64,000 bases of DNA from Rhizobium sp. 11515TR (GCF_002277895.1 NZ_CP023000.1:124001-188000); one strand, 5' to 3'; shown: positions 52,628-62,070, counted from the stretch's first letter. The notes: a model not told the origin generated them from the letters alone. Numbers and translations: made by a program.

Positions 52628-53572
52628 ATGAGCGAACAAAGATCCGCCTACGAACCCTATTGCGAACCACCCGCCGAAAATGGCGGCAAGATTTCATCTG
52701 CCAAGAGCGATCTCGTGCGTGCCTGGGACCTTCCCACGCGTCTGTTCAAATGGTCGCTCGTCGCCTTGATCATCACGGCCTGGGTGTCGAGCGGTTTCAA
52801 CGATCCGGATATGACCGTTCACAAAGCGGCCGGTTACGGCGTTCTCGTCCTGTTGGTTTATCGCCTCCTGTGGGGTGTTTTCGGTAGTTCAACGGCGCGG
52901 TTTTCCGGTTTCGTACGCTCGCCCACCGCTGTATGGGCTTACCTGCAGGCGCTGCGGCGCAACCGTGCGGGGCACTATCTCGGCCACAATCCAGCCGGTG
53001 GTCTGATGGTCATCGGTCTCATTGTCGTTTGCGGTGTGCAGGTTTTGCTTGGATTATTCTCCAGTGACGGAGTGACCGCCGCGGGGCCTTTTGCCGGACT
53101 GGTAGGGGAAGCCGCTTCGAGCTGGGCCGCTTCCATCCATGCTGCGTGGTTCTACTTCGCCATCCTCGTTCTGGCGGGATTGCATATCGTTGCGAACCTG
53201 TACTATCAGTTCGTCAAGCGCGAAGACCTCATCGGCGCCATGATCACTGGCCGCAAACGGCGCGAAGCCTACGTCGACCACAATGAGGCGACGGGCGGGT
53301 CGCTGCCTGTCGCCGCTGTCTGTCTTCTGGTCGCCTTTGGCCTGGTTTATGGCACCGTAACGCTGCTGGGCATCGTAAAGTTAACGACCGAGAAGCAAAA
53401 GGGTGACGCCCGCCTCGTGCACGGCTCATGCCCGAGCGATTTTCGCCCACAGGTTCATCGCCACTGCGCGCAGTTCGCGATGGTGGTTGGAAGGGATGTC
53501 GTGGCGCGGGATGTGGAAGAGGTTGGCAATCGGATCATGGATAGAAACGAAGCTTTGCAGATGCCGCTTTGA
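52628..53572 (+). CDS. Cytochrome b561-type membrane protein, C-terminus replaced by IS sequence
   Basis: The frame from ATG 52628 (AGGAAA upstream) is 314 codons, but only the first 247 are native. It has the b561 domain with four helices: 'LVRAWDLPTRLFKWSLVALI', heme histidines in 'MTVHKAAGYGVLVLLVYRLL' and 'GGLHIVANLYYQFVK'-type segment 'VLAGLHIVANLYYQFVKRED', then a further helix 'VAAVCLLVAFGLVYGTVTLL'. From 53369 the reading continues through the IS6 end for 67 codons. The heme core is complete, so function may remain. Confidence 0.85.
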   Translation: MSEQRSAYEPYCEPPAENGGKISSAKSDLVRAWDLPTRLFKWSLVALIITAWVSSGFNDPDMTVHKAAGYGVLVLLVYRLLWGVFGSSTARFSGFVRSPTAVWAYLQALRRNRAGHYLGHNPAGGLMVIGLIVVCGVQVLLGLFSSDGVTAAGPFAGLVGEAASSWAASIHAAWFYFAILVLAGLHIVANLYYQFVKREDLIGAMITGRKRREAYVDHNEATGGSLPVAAVCLLVAFGLVYGTVTLLGIVKLTTEKQKGDARLVHGSCPSDFRPQVHRHCAQFAMVVGRDVVARDVEEVGNRIMDRNEALQMPL

Positions 53573-54176
53573 CTTGAAGCGCTTCATGATCCGCTCTCGC
53601 CGTCGGACTGGCTGGTGAGAATTCTCCGCTCGATTGTTCAGGCCTTTATGGGAGCGGTGCTCGACACCGGGCATGACCTCGCATTTTGCGGCGTCATAGG
53701 ATCGGAGCTTGTCGGTAATCATCACACGCGGCGCACGGCCTTGCCCCTTCAACAGCTTGCGCATCAGGCGCTTGGCCGCCTTTGCGTCGCGGCGGCCTTG
53801 CACCAGAACCTCCAGGACGAAACCGTCCTGATCCACTGCACGCCATAGCCAATGCTTCTCGCCTCGGATTGAAATCACAGCCTCGTCGAGATGCCATTTA
53901 TCGCCTAGCCGGCCGCGCGAACGTTGACGGATTTGTTTGGCGAAGGTCCGGCCAAATTTCTCTGCCCATAACCGGATCGTTTGATGCGAAACAATAATCC
54001 CTCGCGCCGCCAGCATGTCCTCGACCATCCGAAGGCTCAATGGAAAGCGGAAATAGAGCCACACGGCATGGGCGATGATTTCGGCTGGAAAGCGATGGCG
54101 ACGATATAGTGGATCACGGTCTGTCATGCCCCTTCATCGCCTATCAAGCTCCAAGTTCCGTTAACTTTACGATGCC
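53369..54176 (-). mobile_element. IS6-family insertion sequence, copy 1
   Basis: 808 bases with perfect 18-base terminal inverted repeats GGCATCGTAAAGTTAACG (53369-53386 and, reversed, 54159-54176). Same element, inverted, at 56540-57347. The 8 bases on its two sides (CGCTGCTG and CTCGTGAG) do not match, so no target duplication: it arose by, or took part in, replicative rearrangement. Confidence 0.93.
53426..54127 (-). CDS. IS6-family transposase (copy 1)
   Basis: 233 residues with the IS6/IS26-type DDE core: 'DKWHLDEAVISIRGEKHWLW', 'PRVMITDKLRSYDAA', and Glu in 'NNRAENSHQPVRRRERIMKR'. N-terminal zinc-less helix-turn-helix 'RHRFPAEIIAHAVWLYFRFP'. Identical in protein sequence to the copy at 56589. 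Confidence 0.94.
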   Translation of the reverse strand: MTDRDPLYRRHRFPAEIIAHAVWLYFRFPLSLRMVEDMLAARGIIVSHQTIRLWAEKFGRTFAKQIRQRSRGRLGDKWHLDEAVISIRGEKHWLWRAVDQDGFVLEVLVQGRRDAKAAKRLMRKLLKGQGRAPRVMITDKLRSYDAAKCEVMPGVEHRSHKGLNNRAENSHQPVRRRERIMKRFKSKRHLQSFVSIHDPIANLFHIPRHDIPSNHHRELRAVAMNLWAKIARA

Positions 54177-54393
54177 CTCGTGAGCGCCGCCGAAGCTGGT
54201 GCGCAAATTCCAAGTCGAATTTCGCCACCCATTCCGAGACAGTCTGAAATGAGACGTTGATGCCACGTTCGGCCAGCAAATCTTCGACATCGCGTAAGCT
54301 GAGCGGGAACCGATAATAGAGCCATACCGCATGGGCGATGATCTCCGCGGGAAAGCGATGGCGTTTATATCGGATGGGCGAAGCTTCGGTCAT
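54177..54393 (-). pseudogene. 5' remnant of a second IS6-family transposase
   Basis: Starts at ATG 54393 (MTEASPIRYKRHRFPAEIIA) and follows the IS6 transposase alignment to 'FAHQLRRRSRG', where IS copy 1 cuts in. The frame then runs into the inserted element to 54124. Related to but clearly different from the complete copies, so two different IS6 elements met here. Confidence 0.85.
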
Positions 54394-54802
54394 GTCGCTA
54401 CATCGTCCCGATCAGCATAGATCGGTTAAGGCGACGCCACCGCTCAGCGACTTGGTTGCTGGCATGGGGATTCCTTTGTTGAGTTGCGGGAGATTTTGAC
54501 CCCGATTGCAATTTCGCCCTAACCCGCCCGGATGGATATAACACCCTGAAAGGATGGATAGTTCGAATATGCAACCGGGTCATCTCCACGGCGCACACAT
54601 GCTCATGCAGGTCCGGACGGCCGCGTTGAACGGCGAACTTCGTGATCGCTTGAGGGCACCGTTCCGACAGCCAGAACTGAACGTGCCTTCGATATTCAAA
54701 CCCAAGCCACCCCTCCTGCGCGCCGCCTGACCCCAGAGAAGTTACCGGTCTCACGCAATACGACTGGTTTTTACACGTATCCTGCGCCTACCCCAGGTTC
54801 GG
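54394..54802. other. Region of mobile-element debris without an intact gene
   Basis: About 400 bases. A plus-strand frame around 54570-54731 ending 'NVPSIFKPKPPLLRAA' looks like the C-terminal scrap of some larger gene. An opposite frame of 118 codons is not convincing. Nothing firm. Confidence 0.35.
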
Positions 54803-55066
54803 TTAGCGAATTTTTTTCGCTCCAAGCAAAGCTGCCAGATGTTCGGCAATCTTGGCATCAGCCGAGTTATCCGCGCGCAGCTTCATCTCTTGGGTTCGTT
54901 TTGCCGTCAAAATTTGCGCAATGAGATGCGCATCGGCTTGTTCATTGAATAATTCAACGATCTCAGCCGCGATATCGAGATATTCGTCAGACGGTGCAAT
55001 GTCTTGTATCCCAATAGGGTCCCAACTCCGAAAAAGAATTTCATTGACTTCCTGCAAAACTGTCAT
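54803..55066 (-). CDS. Putative immunity protein for the adjacent Rhs toxin
   Basis: 87 residues from ATG 55066 (GGTGAG upstream), 4 bases behind the Rhs stop. It contains 'ILFRSWDPIGIQDIAPSDEY', the W-DPIG-DEY pattern frequent in small immunity proteins of polymorphic toxin systems, then a helical tail ending 'LAALLGAKKIR'. It would bind and block the C-terminal toxin of the Rhs protein. Assignment rests on motif memory and position. Confidence 0.65.
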   Translation of the reverse strand: MTVLQEVNEILFRSWDPIGIQDIAPSDEYLDIAAEIVELFNEQADAHLIAQILTAKRTQEMKLRADNSADAKIAEHLAALLGAKKIR

Positions 55067-55070
55067 GATC

Positions 55071-56539
55071 TCACCAGACTGTGACAACGTAACCATTCGG
55101 ACTCACTACTGCAGTACAACTTGCACCGTAACACACGGTATTTCCATTAGGTTGGACCTGTGTCCGGATGGGATTTGAACAAGCGTCCATGAGGGCGCGA
55201 GGAGTGATCAATCGCTCCTGCATTCTGCGCATAGCATGTGGGCTAATGCCGATAACGTCAACGAGGCCAAGTGGATCGATTCTGCGAATTGGATCATTGG
55301 CCGCGTAGGTATACAGTGACAAGACCTCAGTCGATCGCAATGGTGTAATCGCTTCTAATGGATCCCTCGATAACCATCGGGAAGTTAATGGGTCGTACCC
55401 TCGATACCAAGTCAATCCGAGGTCGGCTCTGCCTAGCATCCTGGCAAACCCATAATCTGTGAGCGAGGGCGCCGTCTGCAATGCAGCACCCCAGGGATCA
55501 TAATCGTAGGCAGGAGCGGTTGCTGGGCTTGCGAACACGCGCCGAACGGAACCGATTTGATCGACACCGTAGAAAAGTGAAGGACCTGCCGCTCCAACCT
55601 TAAATTCACCTTCGGTGAAGTAGCTCTGTTTTGGTGAGTAGGCAGGATCGCGGGCCTGGCAAAGCTTGTCGCCGCACCAAACATATTTAGAGGTGGTGGC
55701 GCTACCTCCACCGGCGGGCGTATCATCAATCTCAATGCGGCGGCCAAGTCCATCATAGACGAACTGGGTCTTCTTTCCCGATTGGGCGGCGTACGTGATA
55801 CCGACCAAACGATTTTCCGCGTCCCAGGAATAGTTCTGGGCGCCATCCGACACCAGGTTGCCGTTTGCGTCATAGCTATAAGCCTGACCGGAAACCTCCG
55901 TGATCTCATTCAGATTGTTAAAAGAAACCGCCTGCGCGGCAGGATTCGGTTCGGCGATGCTTGCATCGCTGTCCTGCGTGATGCCAGTGATAAAATTCTC
56001 AGGCGATGTCTGGAATGTGAAGTTGGTGTACTGACTGGTCGTCAGGCCTGTGTTGGCAATGCCTGACAGACGACGATCGTGTGCGTTATCGAGATAGCTC
56101 CAGGTGGTCTTAAGTGTTGACGTTACCGGCAGCAGCTGCCGAACCGCAATCTGCGGCGTTTGTCCGAGATAGCTTATCTGGAAGGCGCCGAGGTCGCTGG
56201 AATGATTGATCATACGGCCGATAGCATCGTACTGAACGGTCTCCAATCCGCTGCCGGAAATCTGCCGGCTCGCAGACCGCCCCAGGGCGTCGTAGCCGTA
56301 GGCGATGGTGTGCGAGCAACTCGAAGCGCCGGTTGCCGTGAAGCACTCCTGAGCAAGCTGCTGAGCGCCATTGACGTAGGACGGATTGTAGGCGTAGGTC
56401 GTCGTTCCCACCCCGTCGGTCATCGAGGCAAGACGATCGAAATAAGGATCGTAGATAAATGAAACATTCGGTGTCGGATTGACGGCATTGAGATAGGTCA
56501 GACCGATGATATTGTTGTCGATTGCATAGCTGTATTGCT
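55071..56539 (-). pseudogene. Rhs/YD-repeat protein, N-terminus removed by IS6, C-terminal toxin kept
   Basis: The frame is open right up to the IS at 56539 ('YSYAIDNNIIGLTYLNAVNP'); the first internal ATG is 56423. YD repeats ('YAYNPSYVNG', 'YSYDANGNLVSDGAQNYSWD') lead to the Rhs core end 'WYRGYDPLTSRWLSRDPLEA' and 'YAANDPIRRIDPLG'. After the core comes a variable tail of about 60 residues ('ISPHAMRRMQERLITPRALM', 'NGNTVCYGASCTAVVSPNGY'), which resembles a DUF4258-like toxin domain. Secretion and encapsulation parts are lost, so it is a remnant or a reservoir of a toxin tip. Confidence 0.82.
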
Positions 56540-57347
56540 GGCATCGTAAAGTTAACGGAACTTGGAGCTTGATAGGCGATGAAGGGGCATGACAGACCGT
56601 GATCCACTATATCGTCGCCATCGCTTTCCAGCCGAAATCATCGCCCATGCCGTGTGGCTCTATTTCCGCTTTCCATTGAGCCTTCGGATGGTCGAGGACA
56701 TGCTGGCGGCGCGAGGGATTATTGTTTCGCATCAAACGATCCGGTTATGGGCAGAGAAATTTGGCCGGACCTTCGCCAAACAAATCCGTCAACGTTCGCG
56801 CGGCCGGCTAGGCGATAAATGGCATCTCGACGAGGCTGTGATTTCAATCCGAGGCGAGAAGCATTGGCTATGGCGTGCAGTGGATCAGGACGGTTTCGTC
56901 CTGGAGGTTCTGGTGCAAGGCCGCCGCGACGCAAAGGCGGCCAAGCGCCTGATGCGCAAGCTGTTGAAGGGGCAAGGCCGTGCGCCGCGTGTGATGATTA
57001 CCGACAAGCTCCGATCCTATGACGCCGCAAAATGCGAGGTCATGCCCGGTGTCGAGCACCGCTCCCATAAAGGCCTGAACAATCGAGCGGAGAATTCTCA
57101 CCAGCCAGTCCGACGGCGAGAGCGGATCATGAAGCGCTTCAAGTCAAAGCGGCATCTGCAAAGCTTCGTTTCTATCCATGATCCGATTGCCAACCTCTTC
57201 CACATCCCGCGCCACGACATCCCTTCCAACCACCATCGCGAACTGCGCGCAGTGGCGATGAACCTGTGGGCGAAAATCGCTCGGGCATGAGCCGTGCACG
57301 AGGCGGGCGTCACCCTTTTGCTTCTCGGTCGTTAACTTTACGATGCC
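56540..57347 (+). mobile_element. IS6-family insertion sequence, copy 2 (inverted relative to copy 1)
   Basis: 808 bases, perfect 18-base ends GGCATCGTAAAGTTAACG at 56540-56557 and reversed at 57330-57347. Same internal spacing and encoded protein as copy 1. Flanks GTATTGCT and GAGGCAGA do not match each other or those of copy 1. The two copies enclose the Rhs-immunity remnant in a composite-transposon-like block. Confidence 0.93.
56589..57290 (+). CDS. IS6-family transposase (copy 2)
   Basis: 233 residues identical to the product of copy 1, with intact DDE residues. Identity implies very recent duplication or gene conversion. Confidence 0.94.
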   Translation: MTDRDPLYRRHRFPAEIIAHAVWLYFRFPLSLRMVEDMLAARGIIVSHQTIRLWAEKFGRTFAKQIRQRSRGRLGDKWHLDEAVISIRGEKHWLWRAVDQDGFVLEVLVQGRRDAKAAKRLMRKLLKGQGRAPRVMITDKLRSYDAAKCEVMPGVEHRSHKGLNNRAENSHQPVRRRERIMKRFKSKRHLQSFVSIHDPIANLFHIPRHDIPSNHHRELRAVAMNLWAKIARA

Positions 57348-57581
57348 GAGGCAGACAATCCTTCAGCCGCTGTCATGATTGATGAACGGATTATGGCTGC
57401 CACTCGCCGCTTGATCGACTTTCCCGCAAGCGGCCGCGTTGGGAGAATTGCTGGGACGCGCGAACTGGTGATCAACGGAACGCCCTATATCGCGGCATAT
57501 GTCGTTACGGAGACAGCAGTTCGTGTCCTTCGCGTCCTTCATGGTTCGCAAGAATGGCCAGAGACTTTGCCAAATAGTTGA
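57348..57581 (+). pseudogene. ParE/RelE-type toxin lacking its N-terminus
   Basis: From the IS end the frame reads EADNPSAAVMIDERIMAATR, then 'FPASGRVGRIAGTRELVING', 'TPYIAAYVVTETAVRVLRVL' and 'HGSQEWPE'. This is the ParE/RelE signature (GR-G-GTRELV, PY-AY-V, V-ILRVLHG). About 25 residues that would precede EADNP are missing and no antitoxin gene is present, so IS copy 2 or a linked deletion removed them. ATG 57375 could give a 68-residue fragment of doubtful activity. Confidence 0.85.
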
Positions 57582-57974
57582 GTTTCTAGCTTGACGCGGA
57601 TCCTCTACGTCCTCTGCGATAATCGTCGCGGGTCCGTGTTGTCGCTAGTTGTCGATCAAGCACCTTAGCTTAATGCTTGGAAAGTATCGGGCCAGCGGTT
57701 CAAATCCCTTCACATTAACGAATCCGATTTTGTTGACCGTGGGTCGTGATCTTTAAAAGTGGCGTTGCAGCCCGGCAACCGGAATATCTGAGAAAGCGGA
57801 TGAAGCAGCTTCTCGGCTTGCTTGAAGAGCCGGCGTCCTGGAAGCTTCAGGACGCACCGTTTGCTGAGGAGTGACGCCTTTATCGCAGATTAGTTAATCT
57901 GTTAATTATCCCAATTGACGATCGAGAGGAAGTGTAGCACTTTTCCTTTATGCTGGCACTGTTGGGAGGCAGAG
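57582..57974. other. Gap before the AraC-type regulator
   Basis: A 42-codon frame at 57746-57874 ('RQPEYLRKRMKQLLGLLEEP') looks like the C-terminal scrap of a gene. An imperfect palindrome AGATTA-GT-TAATCT at 57887-57900 lies 75 bases before the regulator start and might be its operator. No other gene. Confidence 0.4.
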
Positions 57975-58961
57975 TTGGATCTGTTGCAGAACCGCAGTCT
58001 TGTCGATCGGGCTTGGTCACCGACGCCTTACGACCAATGGGTGGACAACCTTCAAAGCATTTGCGGAAATTTCAATCCTCACACTATGAAGCACGGCGCC
58101 AATGTGATCGGTAGCGCCAGCCGTATCGACGTCTGCGGCATGGAGTTCGCCCATGTTGCCAATGATCTCGATTACGTCCACCGCGATTGGGATGACATCC
58201 GCCGCGATGCCAATGAGCACCTGTTCCTGATCCTGCAGTTGGAGGGTGCCTGTGGCGTCGAGCATTCCGGGCACCAGAATATTCTCGATGTCGGCGAATG
58301 CATTCTTGTCGACTCGACGCGACCGACAACCTTCTATTTTCGAGGTCGTTTTTCCAACCATCTGTCACTGCATCTGCCGCGTCAGCTGATGTATTCGAAC
58401 AGCAAGATCGACTTTGACGTTGCCCGCAAACTTGAGGCCAGTGACCCTATGGCAATGATGCTGCGCGCGCTGATCGGCAAATTAATGACGACGCCGGAAA
58501 ATGACATCGCATCCCCGCATTTACGCCAACTGATGTTCGACACGACGCGTCAGGCCTTCATCTCCACGGGTGGCCAGACGGCGAGCTTGAACTCGCTGCA
58601 TGACTGCGCGAGCCGGCGGATGCAGATGGTCGACATTCTCATCGACAAGCATTTGACCGACAGCGATCTCAACGCAAAATGGCTGGCGACACGGCTCGGC
58701 GTATCGATCCGTACGCTGCAGCAGGATTTCCAGGGCATGGGCGTTACTTGCACGACCGTCATTCGGGACAAACGGCTGCGGTTTGCGCGGGAGAAGATCG
58801 AGCAGCTCAGGGAACAGCGCAACCCCACGACGATAGCGGAAGTGGCCTATTCCGCCGGCTTCAACGACATTTCCTACTTCAATCGCAGCTTCAAGGAACT
58901 GTTCGATTGTGCACCAAGCGAGTTGCTGCACACCGCTGGGACCGGTCGTAGATTGGACTGA
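57975..58961 (+). CDS. AraC-family transcriptional regulator (FeaR-like)
   Basis: About 328 residues from TTG 57975, which has GGGAGG five bases upstream; an earlier TTG 57915 has none. N-terminal cupin-like sensing domain with 'NEHLFLILQLEGACGVEHSG' and 'GECILVDSTRPTTFYF', then two helix-turn-helix units: 'LNAKWLATRLGVSIRTLQQD' and 'TIAEVAYSAGFNDISYFNRS'. Layout as in FeaR-type regulators of amine or alcohol catabolism. Divided by about 100 bases from the aldehyde dehydrogenase it probably activates. Confidence 0.9.
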   Translation: MDLLQNRSLVDRAWSPTPYDQWVDNLQSICGNFNPHTMKHGANVIGSASRIDVCGMEFAHVANDLDYVHRDWDDIRRDANEHLFLILQLEGACGVEHSGHQNILDVGECILVDSTRPTTFYFRGRFSNHLSLHLPRQLMYSNSKIDFDVARKLEASDPMAMMLRALIGKLMTTPENDIASPHLRQLMFDTTRQAFISTGGQTASLNSLHDCASRRMQMVDILIDKHLTDSDLNAKWLATRLGVSIRTLQQDFQGMGVTCTTVIRDKRLRFAREKIEQLREQRNPTTIAEVAYSAGFNDISYFNRSFKELFDCAPSELLHTAGTGRRLD

Positions 58962-59064
58962 AGCGCGAGACTGCGCTCCAGTCCAAGACGAGGCGCGTTT
59001 CTCCCCAAGACGGGCTTTAGGGCAAAGACCATAGTCCTCTCGAAAGTCACGGGAGGAAAATGTC

Positions 59065-60471
59065 GTGAAGCAGTATACCCTGCTCATCGGTGGCGAACCT
59101 GTTGCCACGTCTCATCATGCACCGGTTAAAAACCCGTCGAATGGTGACATTGTCGGCCATATGCCGCTTGCCAGCGAAGCGGACCTCGACCGCGCAGTTG
59201 CCGTGGCGGCCGAAGCGTTCAAGGGCTGGTCGCAGACCTCCAGCGAAGAGCGCGCCGCAGCCTGCCGCACTATCGCAGAGAAGATCAGCGAGCATGGCGA
59301 GGAACTTGCGCAGATACTGACGCGCGAACAGGGCAAGCCGCTCAATGGCCTCGGCTCGCGTTTCGAGATTGGCGGCGCGCTCGCCTGGACGCGCCACACC
59401 GCCGAACTCGACCTGCCGGTCGAGATCTTGCAGGACGATAATGAAGGCCGCGTCGAGCTGCATCGCAAGCCGGTCGGCGTCGTCGGATCGATCACGCCGT
59501 GGAACTGGCCCGTCATGATCGCCTGCTGGCATATCGTTCCGGCGGTGCGCGCCGGCAACACCGTCGTCATCAAGCCGTCGCCATTGACGCCGCTTTCGAC
59601 CATCCGTCTCGTCGAACTCATGAACGAGGTTCTTCCGCCCGGCGTCGTCAATGTGGTCACCGGCGAAAACAGCATTGGCGCTGCCCTTTCCGCCCATCCC
59701 GGCATCGCCAAGATGACCTTCACCGGCTCGACGGAAACAGGCAAAAAGGTCATGGCTTCGGCAGTCGCCACCTTGAAGCGACTGACGCTGGAGCTTGGCG
59801 GCAACGATGCCGGCATCGTCCTGCCCGATGCCGATCCGAAGGCCATCGTCGAAGGCCTCTTCTGGGGTGCCTTCATCAATAACGGCCAGACCTGCGCGGC
59901 ACTGAAGCGGCTCTACGTGCACGACAGCATCTACGAGGAGGTTTGCCGTGGGCTTGCGGAATATGCCGGCAAGATCGCCGTCGGTGACGGGCTGGACGAG
60001 ACAAGCATTCTCGGCCCTGTACAGAACGAGATGCAGTTCAACAAGGTGCGCGAACTTGTCGAAGACGCGCGTGCCAATGGCGGCCGCATTCTGACAGGTG
60101 GTGCGCCGATGGACCGCCCAGGCTATTTCTATCCGATCACACTGGTTGCCGATGTCGATCATGGTGTGCGCCTGGTCGATGAGGAGCAGTTCGGCCCCGT
60201 TCTGCCGATCATCCGCTATAGCGACGTCGATGAAGTGGTCGCGCGCGCCAACCAGAACCCCGCGGGCCTTGGCGGCTCTGTCTGGTCCTCGGATGCCGAG
60301 AAGGCGAAGCGCTATGCGGTGCAGCTCGAATGCGGCTCGGTCTGGATCAACAAGCATGGCACGATCCAGCCGAATGCGCCTTTCGGTGGGGTGAAGCAGT
60401 CCGGTATCGGCGTCGAGTTTGGCGCGGACGGGCTGAAGGAATTCACCACAATTCAGACCGTATTGAGCTGA
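59065..60471 (+). CDS. NAD(P)-dependent aldehyde dehydrogenase
   Basis: 468 residues starting at GTG 59065 behind GGGAGG. Family markers: 'GSITPWNWPVMIACWHIVPA', 'GNTVVIKPSPLTPLS', 'MTFTGSTETGKKVM' (cofactor loop), the general base Glu in 'LTLELGGNDAGIVLP', and the catalytic Cys in 'FINNGQTCAALKRLYV'. Oxidises an aldehyde to the acid. Next gene, 3 bases on, encodes a GMC alcohol oxidoreductase, so the pair forms an alcohol-aldehyde-acid sequence. Substrate unknown. Confidence 0.93.
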   Translation: MKQYTLLIGGEPVATSHHAPVKNPSNGDIVGHMPLASEADLDRAVAVAAEAFKGWSQTSSEERAAACRTIAEKISEHGEELAQILTREQGKPLNGLGSRFEIGGALAWTRHTAELDLPVEILQDDNEGRVELHRKPVGVVGSITPWNWPVMIACWHIVPAVRAGNTVVIKPSPLTPLSTIRLVELMNEVLPPGVVNVVTGENSIGAALSAHPGIAKMTFTGSTETGKKVMASAVATLKRLTLELGGNDAGIVLPDADPKAIVEGLFWGAFINNGQTCAALKRLYVHDSIYEEVCRGLAEYAGKIAVGDGLDETSILGPVQNEMQFNKVRELVEDARANGGRILTGGAPMDRPGYFYPITLVADVDHGVRLVDEEQFGPVLPIIRYSDVDEVVARANQNPAGLGGSVWSSDAEKAKRYAVQLECGSVWINKHGTIQPNAPFGGVKQSGIGVEFGADGLKEFTTIQTVLS

Positions 60472-60474
60472 GCC

Positions 60475-62070
60475 ATGACGACGTACGACTACATCATCGT
60501 CGGCGGAGGCTCCTCGGGTTGTGTGCTCGCAAACCGGCTTTCAGAAAATCCGGCGCATAAGGTACTGCTGATCGAGTCCGGCCGGCGCGATTCCGATCCC
60601 TGGATCCACATCCCCGCGACGTTCTTCAAGGTGTTGGGCAAGAGCATCGACATCCATCCCTATGCCTCGAACCCCGACAAGGGCCTGAATGGGCGCCCGA
60701 GCATCGTGCCGCAGGGCAATGTGCTCGGCGGCGGCAGCTCCGTGAATGCGATGATCTATATTCGCGGTCATCGCAACGACTACGACACCTGGTCGCAAAT
60801 GGGCTGCCAGGGCTGGTCCTACGAGGACGTGCTGCCGGCTTTCCGCTCGCTTGAGAATAATGAGCGGCTGAACGGCCAATACCACGGCAAAAGGGGCGGT
60901 CTGCGCGTTTCGGACCCTCGTCATCGCCACCCTTTGAGCGAGGCCTTCATCAAGGCGGCAACTGAAATCGGCATTCCCCATAATGATGATTTCAACGGCG
61001 CGGATCAGGCCGGCGTCGGCTTCTATCAAAGTACGACCTATGGCGGGCGTCGCTGGAGTTCAGCCCAGGCCTTCCTCCGCGAAGCAGAGAAGCGGCCGAA
61101 CCTGACCGTGCTGACGGAGCGCAAGGTCGCCCGTATCCTCTTCGAAGGGCAGAAGGCTGTCGGTGTCGAGCTGCTCGACGGCACGATATTCAAGGCATCC
61201 CGGGAAATCGCGCTGACCGCGGGAGCCATCGCAACGCCGAAGATTCTGCAGCTCTCGGGTATCGGCGATGGTGAGCACCTCACCTCGCTTGGCATTGAGG
61301 TGGTCGCCGATCTGCCCGGCGTCGGCAGCAACTACCAAGATCATCTGGAAGTGCCTGTGCAGGGCGAGACGCGCGAGCCGATCTCGATCCTCGGCCATGA
61401 CAAGGGGCTGCGCGCCGCCGGCCATATGCTGCGCTATCTGACGGCGCATCGCGGTCTGTTGTCATCAAATGTTGTCGAGTGCGGCGGTTTCGTCGATACG
61501 TCAGGAACGGGGCAGCCGGATGTGCAGTTCCACGTCCTGCCAGTTCTGATCGGCTTTGTCGATCGCGATCCGGAACCTGGTCATGGTTTGAGTATCGGCC
61601 CATGCTACCTGCGACCGCGCTCGCGCGGCTGGATACGGTTGAAGAGTGCCGATCCGACAGAACCGGCGGATTTCAACGCCAGTCTGCTTTCCGACCCCGC
61701 CGATCTGGAAACCTTGGTGCGTGGCGTTGAAACGGCGATCCGCATCCTCGATGCGCCGGCCCTTGCCAAGCTGGTTAAACGCCGCGTGCTGCCGAAGCCG
61801 GGCGTCGAGAAGGATCCCGAAGCCCTGCGCGATTACATCCGCCAATCCTGCAAGACGGTGTTTCACCCAGCGGGAACGGCGCGCATGGGGCGGGCGGACG
61901 ATCGCATGGCGGTCGTCGGCCCGGACCTGAAGGTGCGCGGGATCGAGGGGCTGCGCGTCTGCGACGCCTCCGTCATGCCGACGCTTGTATCCGGCAATAC
62001 CAATGCCCCGACGATGATGATCGCGGCGAAGGCTGCGGCCTTCATGACTGGAAAGGCGATTTCCGGCTGA
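60475..62070 (+). CDS. GMC-family FAD-dependent alcohol oxidoreductase
   Basis: 531 residues. FAD-binding 'YDYIIVGGGSSGCVLANRLS', GMC signature 1 'GNVLGGGSSVNAMIYIRGH', signature 2 'GAIATPKILQLSGIG', and the C-terminal catalytic 'CKTVFHPAGTARMG' His with 'SGNTNAPTMMIAAKAA'. Resembles choline dehydrogenase and polyethylene-glycol or alkanol dehydrogenases. No BetB/BetI-specific neighbour, and the companion regulator is AraC type, so choline is not assured. Confidence 0.93.
   Translation: MTTYDYIIVGGGSSGCVLANRLSENPAHKVLLIESGRRDSDPWIHIPATFFKVLGKSIDIHPYASNPDKGLNGRPSIVPQGNVLGGGSSVNAMIYIRGHRNDYDTWSQMGCQGWSYEDVLPAFRSLENNERLNGQYHGKRGGLRVSDPRHRHPLSEAFIKAATEIGIPHNDDFNGADQAGVGFYQSTTYGGRRWSSAQAFLREAEKRPNLTVLTERKVARILFEGQKAVGVELLDGTIFKASREIALTAGAIATPKILQLSGIGDGEHLTSLGIEVVADLPGVGSNYQDHLEVPVQGETREPISILGHDKGLRAAGHMLRYLTAHRGLLSSNVVECGGFVDTSGTGQPDVQFHVLPVLIGFVDRDPEPGHGLSIGPCYLRPRSRGWIRLKSADPTEPADFNASLLSDPADLETLVRGVETAIRILDAPALAKLVKRRVLPKPGVEKDPEALRDYIRQSCKTVFHPAGTARMGRADDRMAVVGPDLKVRGIEGLRVCDASVMPTLVSGNTNAPTMMIAAKAAAFMTGKAISG

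Noticed and set aside
54398..54754. 118-codon frame on the minus strand between IS remnants
   Set aside because: No ribosome site, composition unlike a protein, and it lies in rearranged debris.
57690..57715. Second T-loop-like GGTTCAAATCC
   Set aside because: No cloverleaf around it; probably chance.
59047..60357. 436-codon open frame on the minus strand
   Set aside because: Antisense shadow of the aldehyde dehydrogenase in a GC-rich gene; no domain and no ribosome site.
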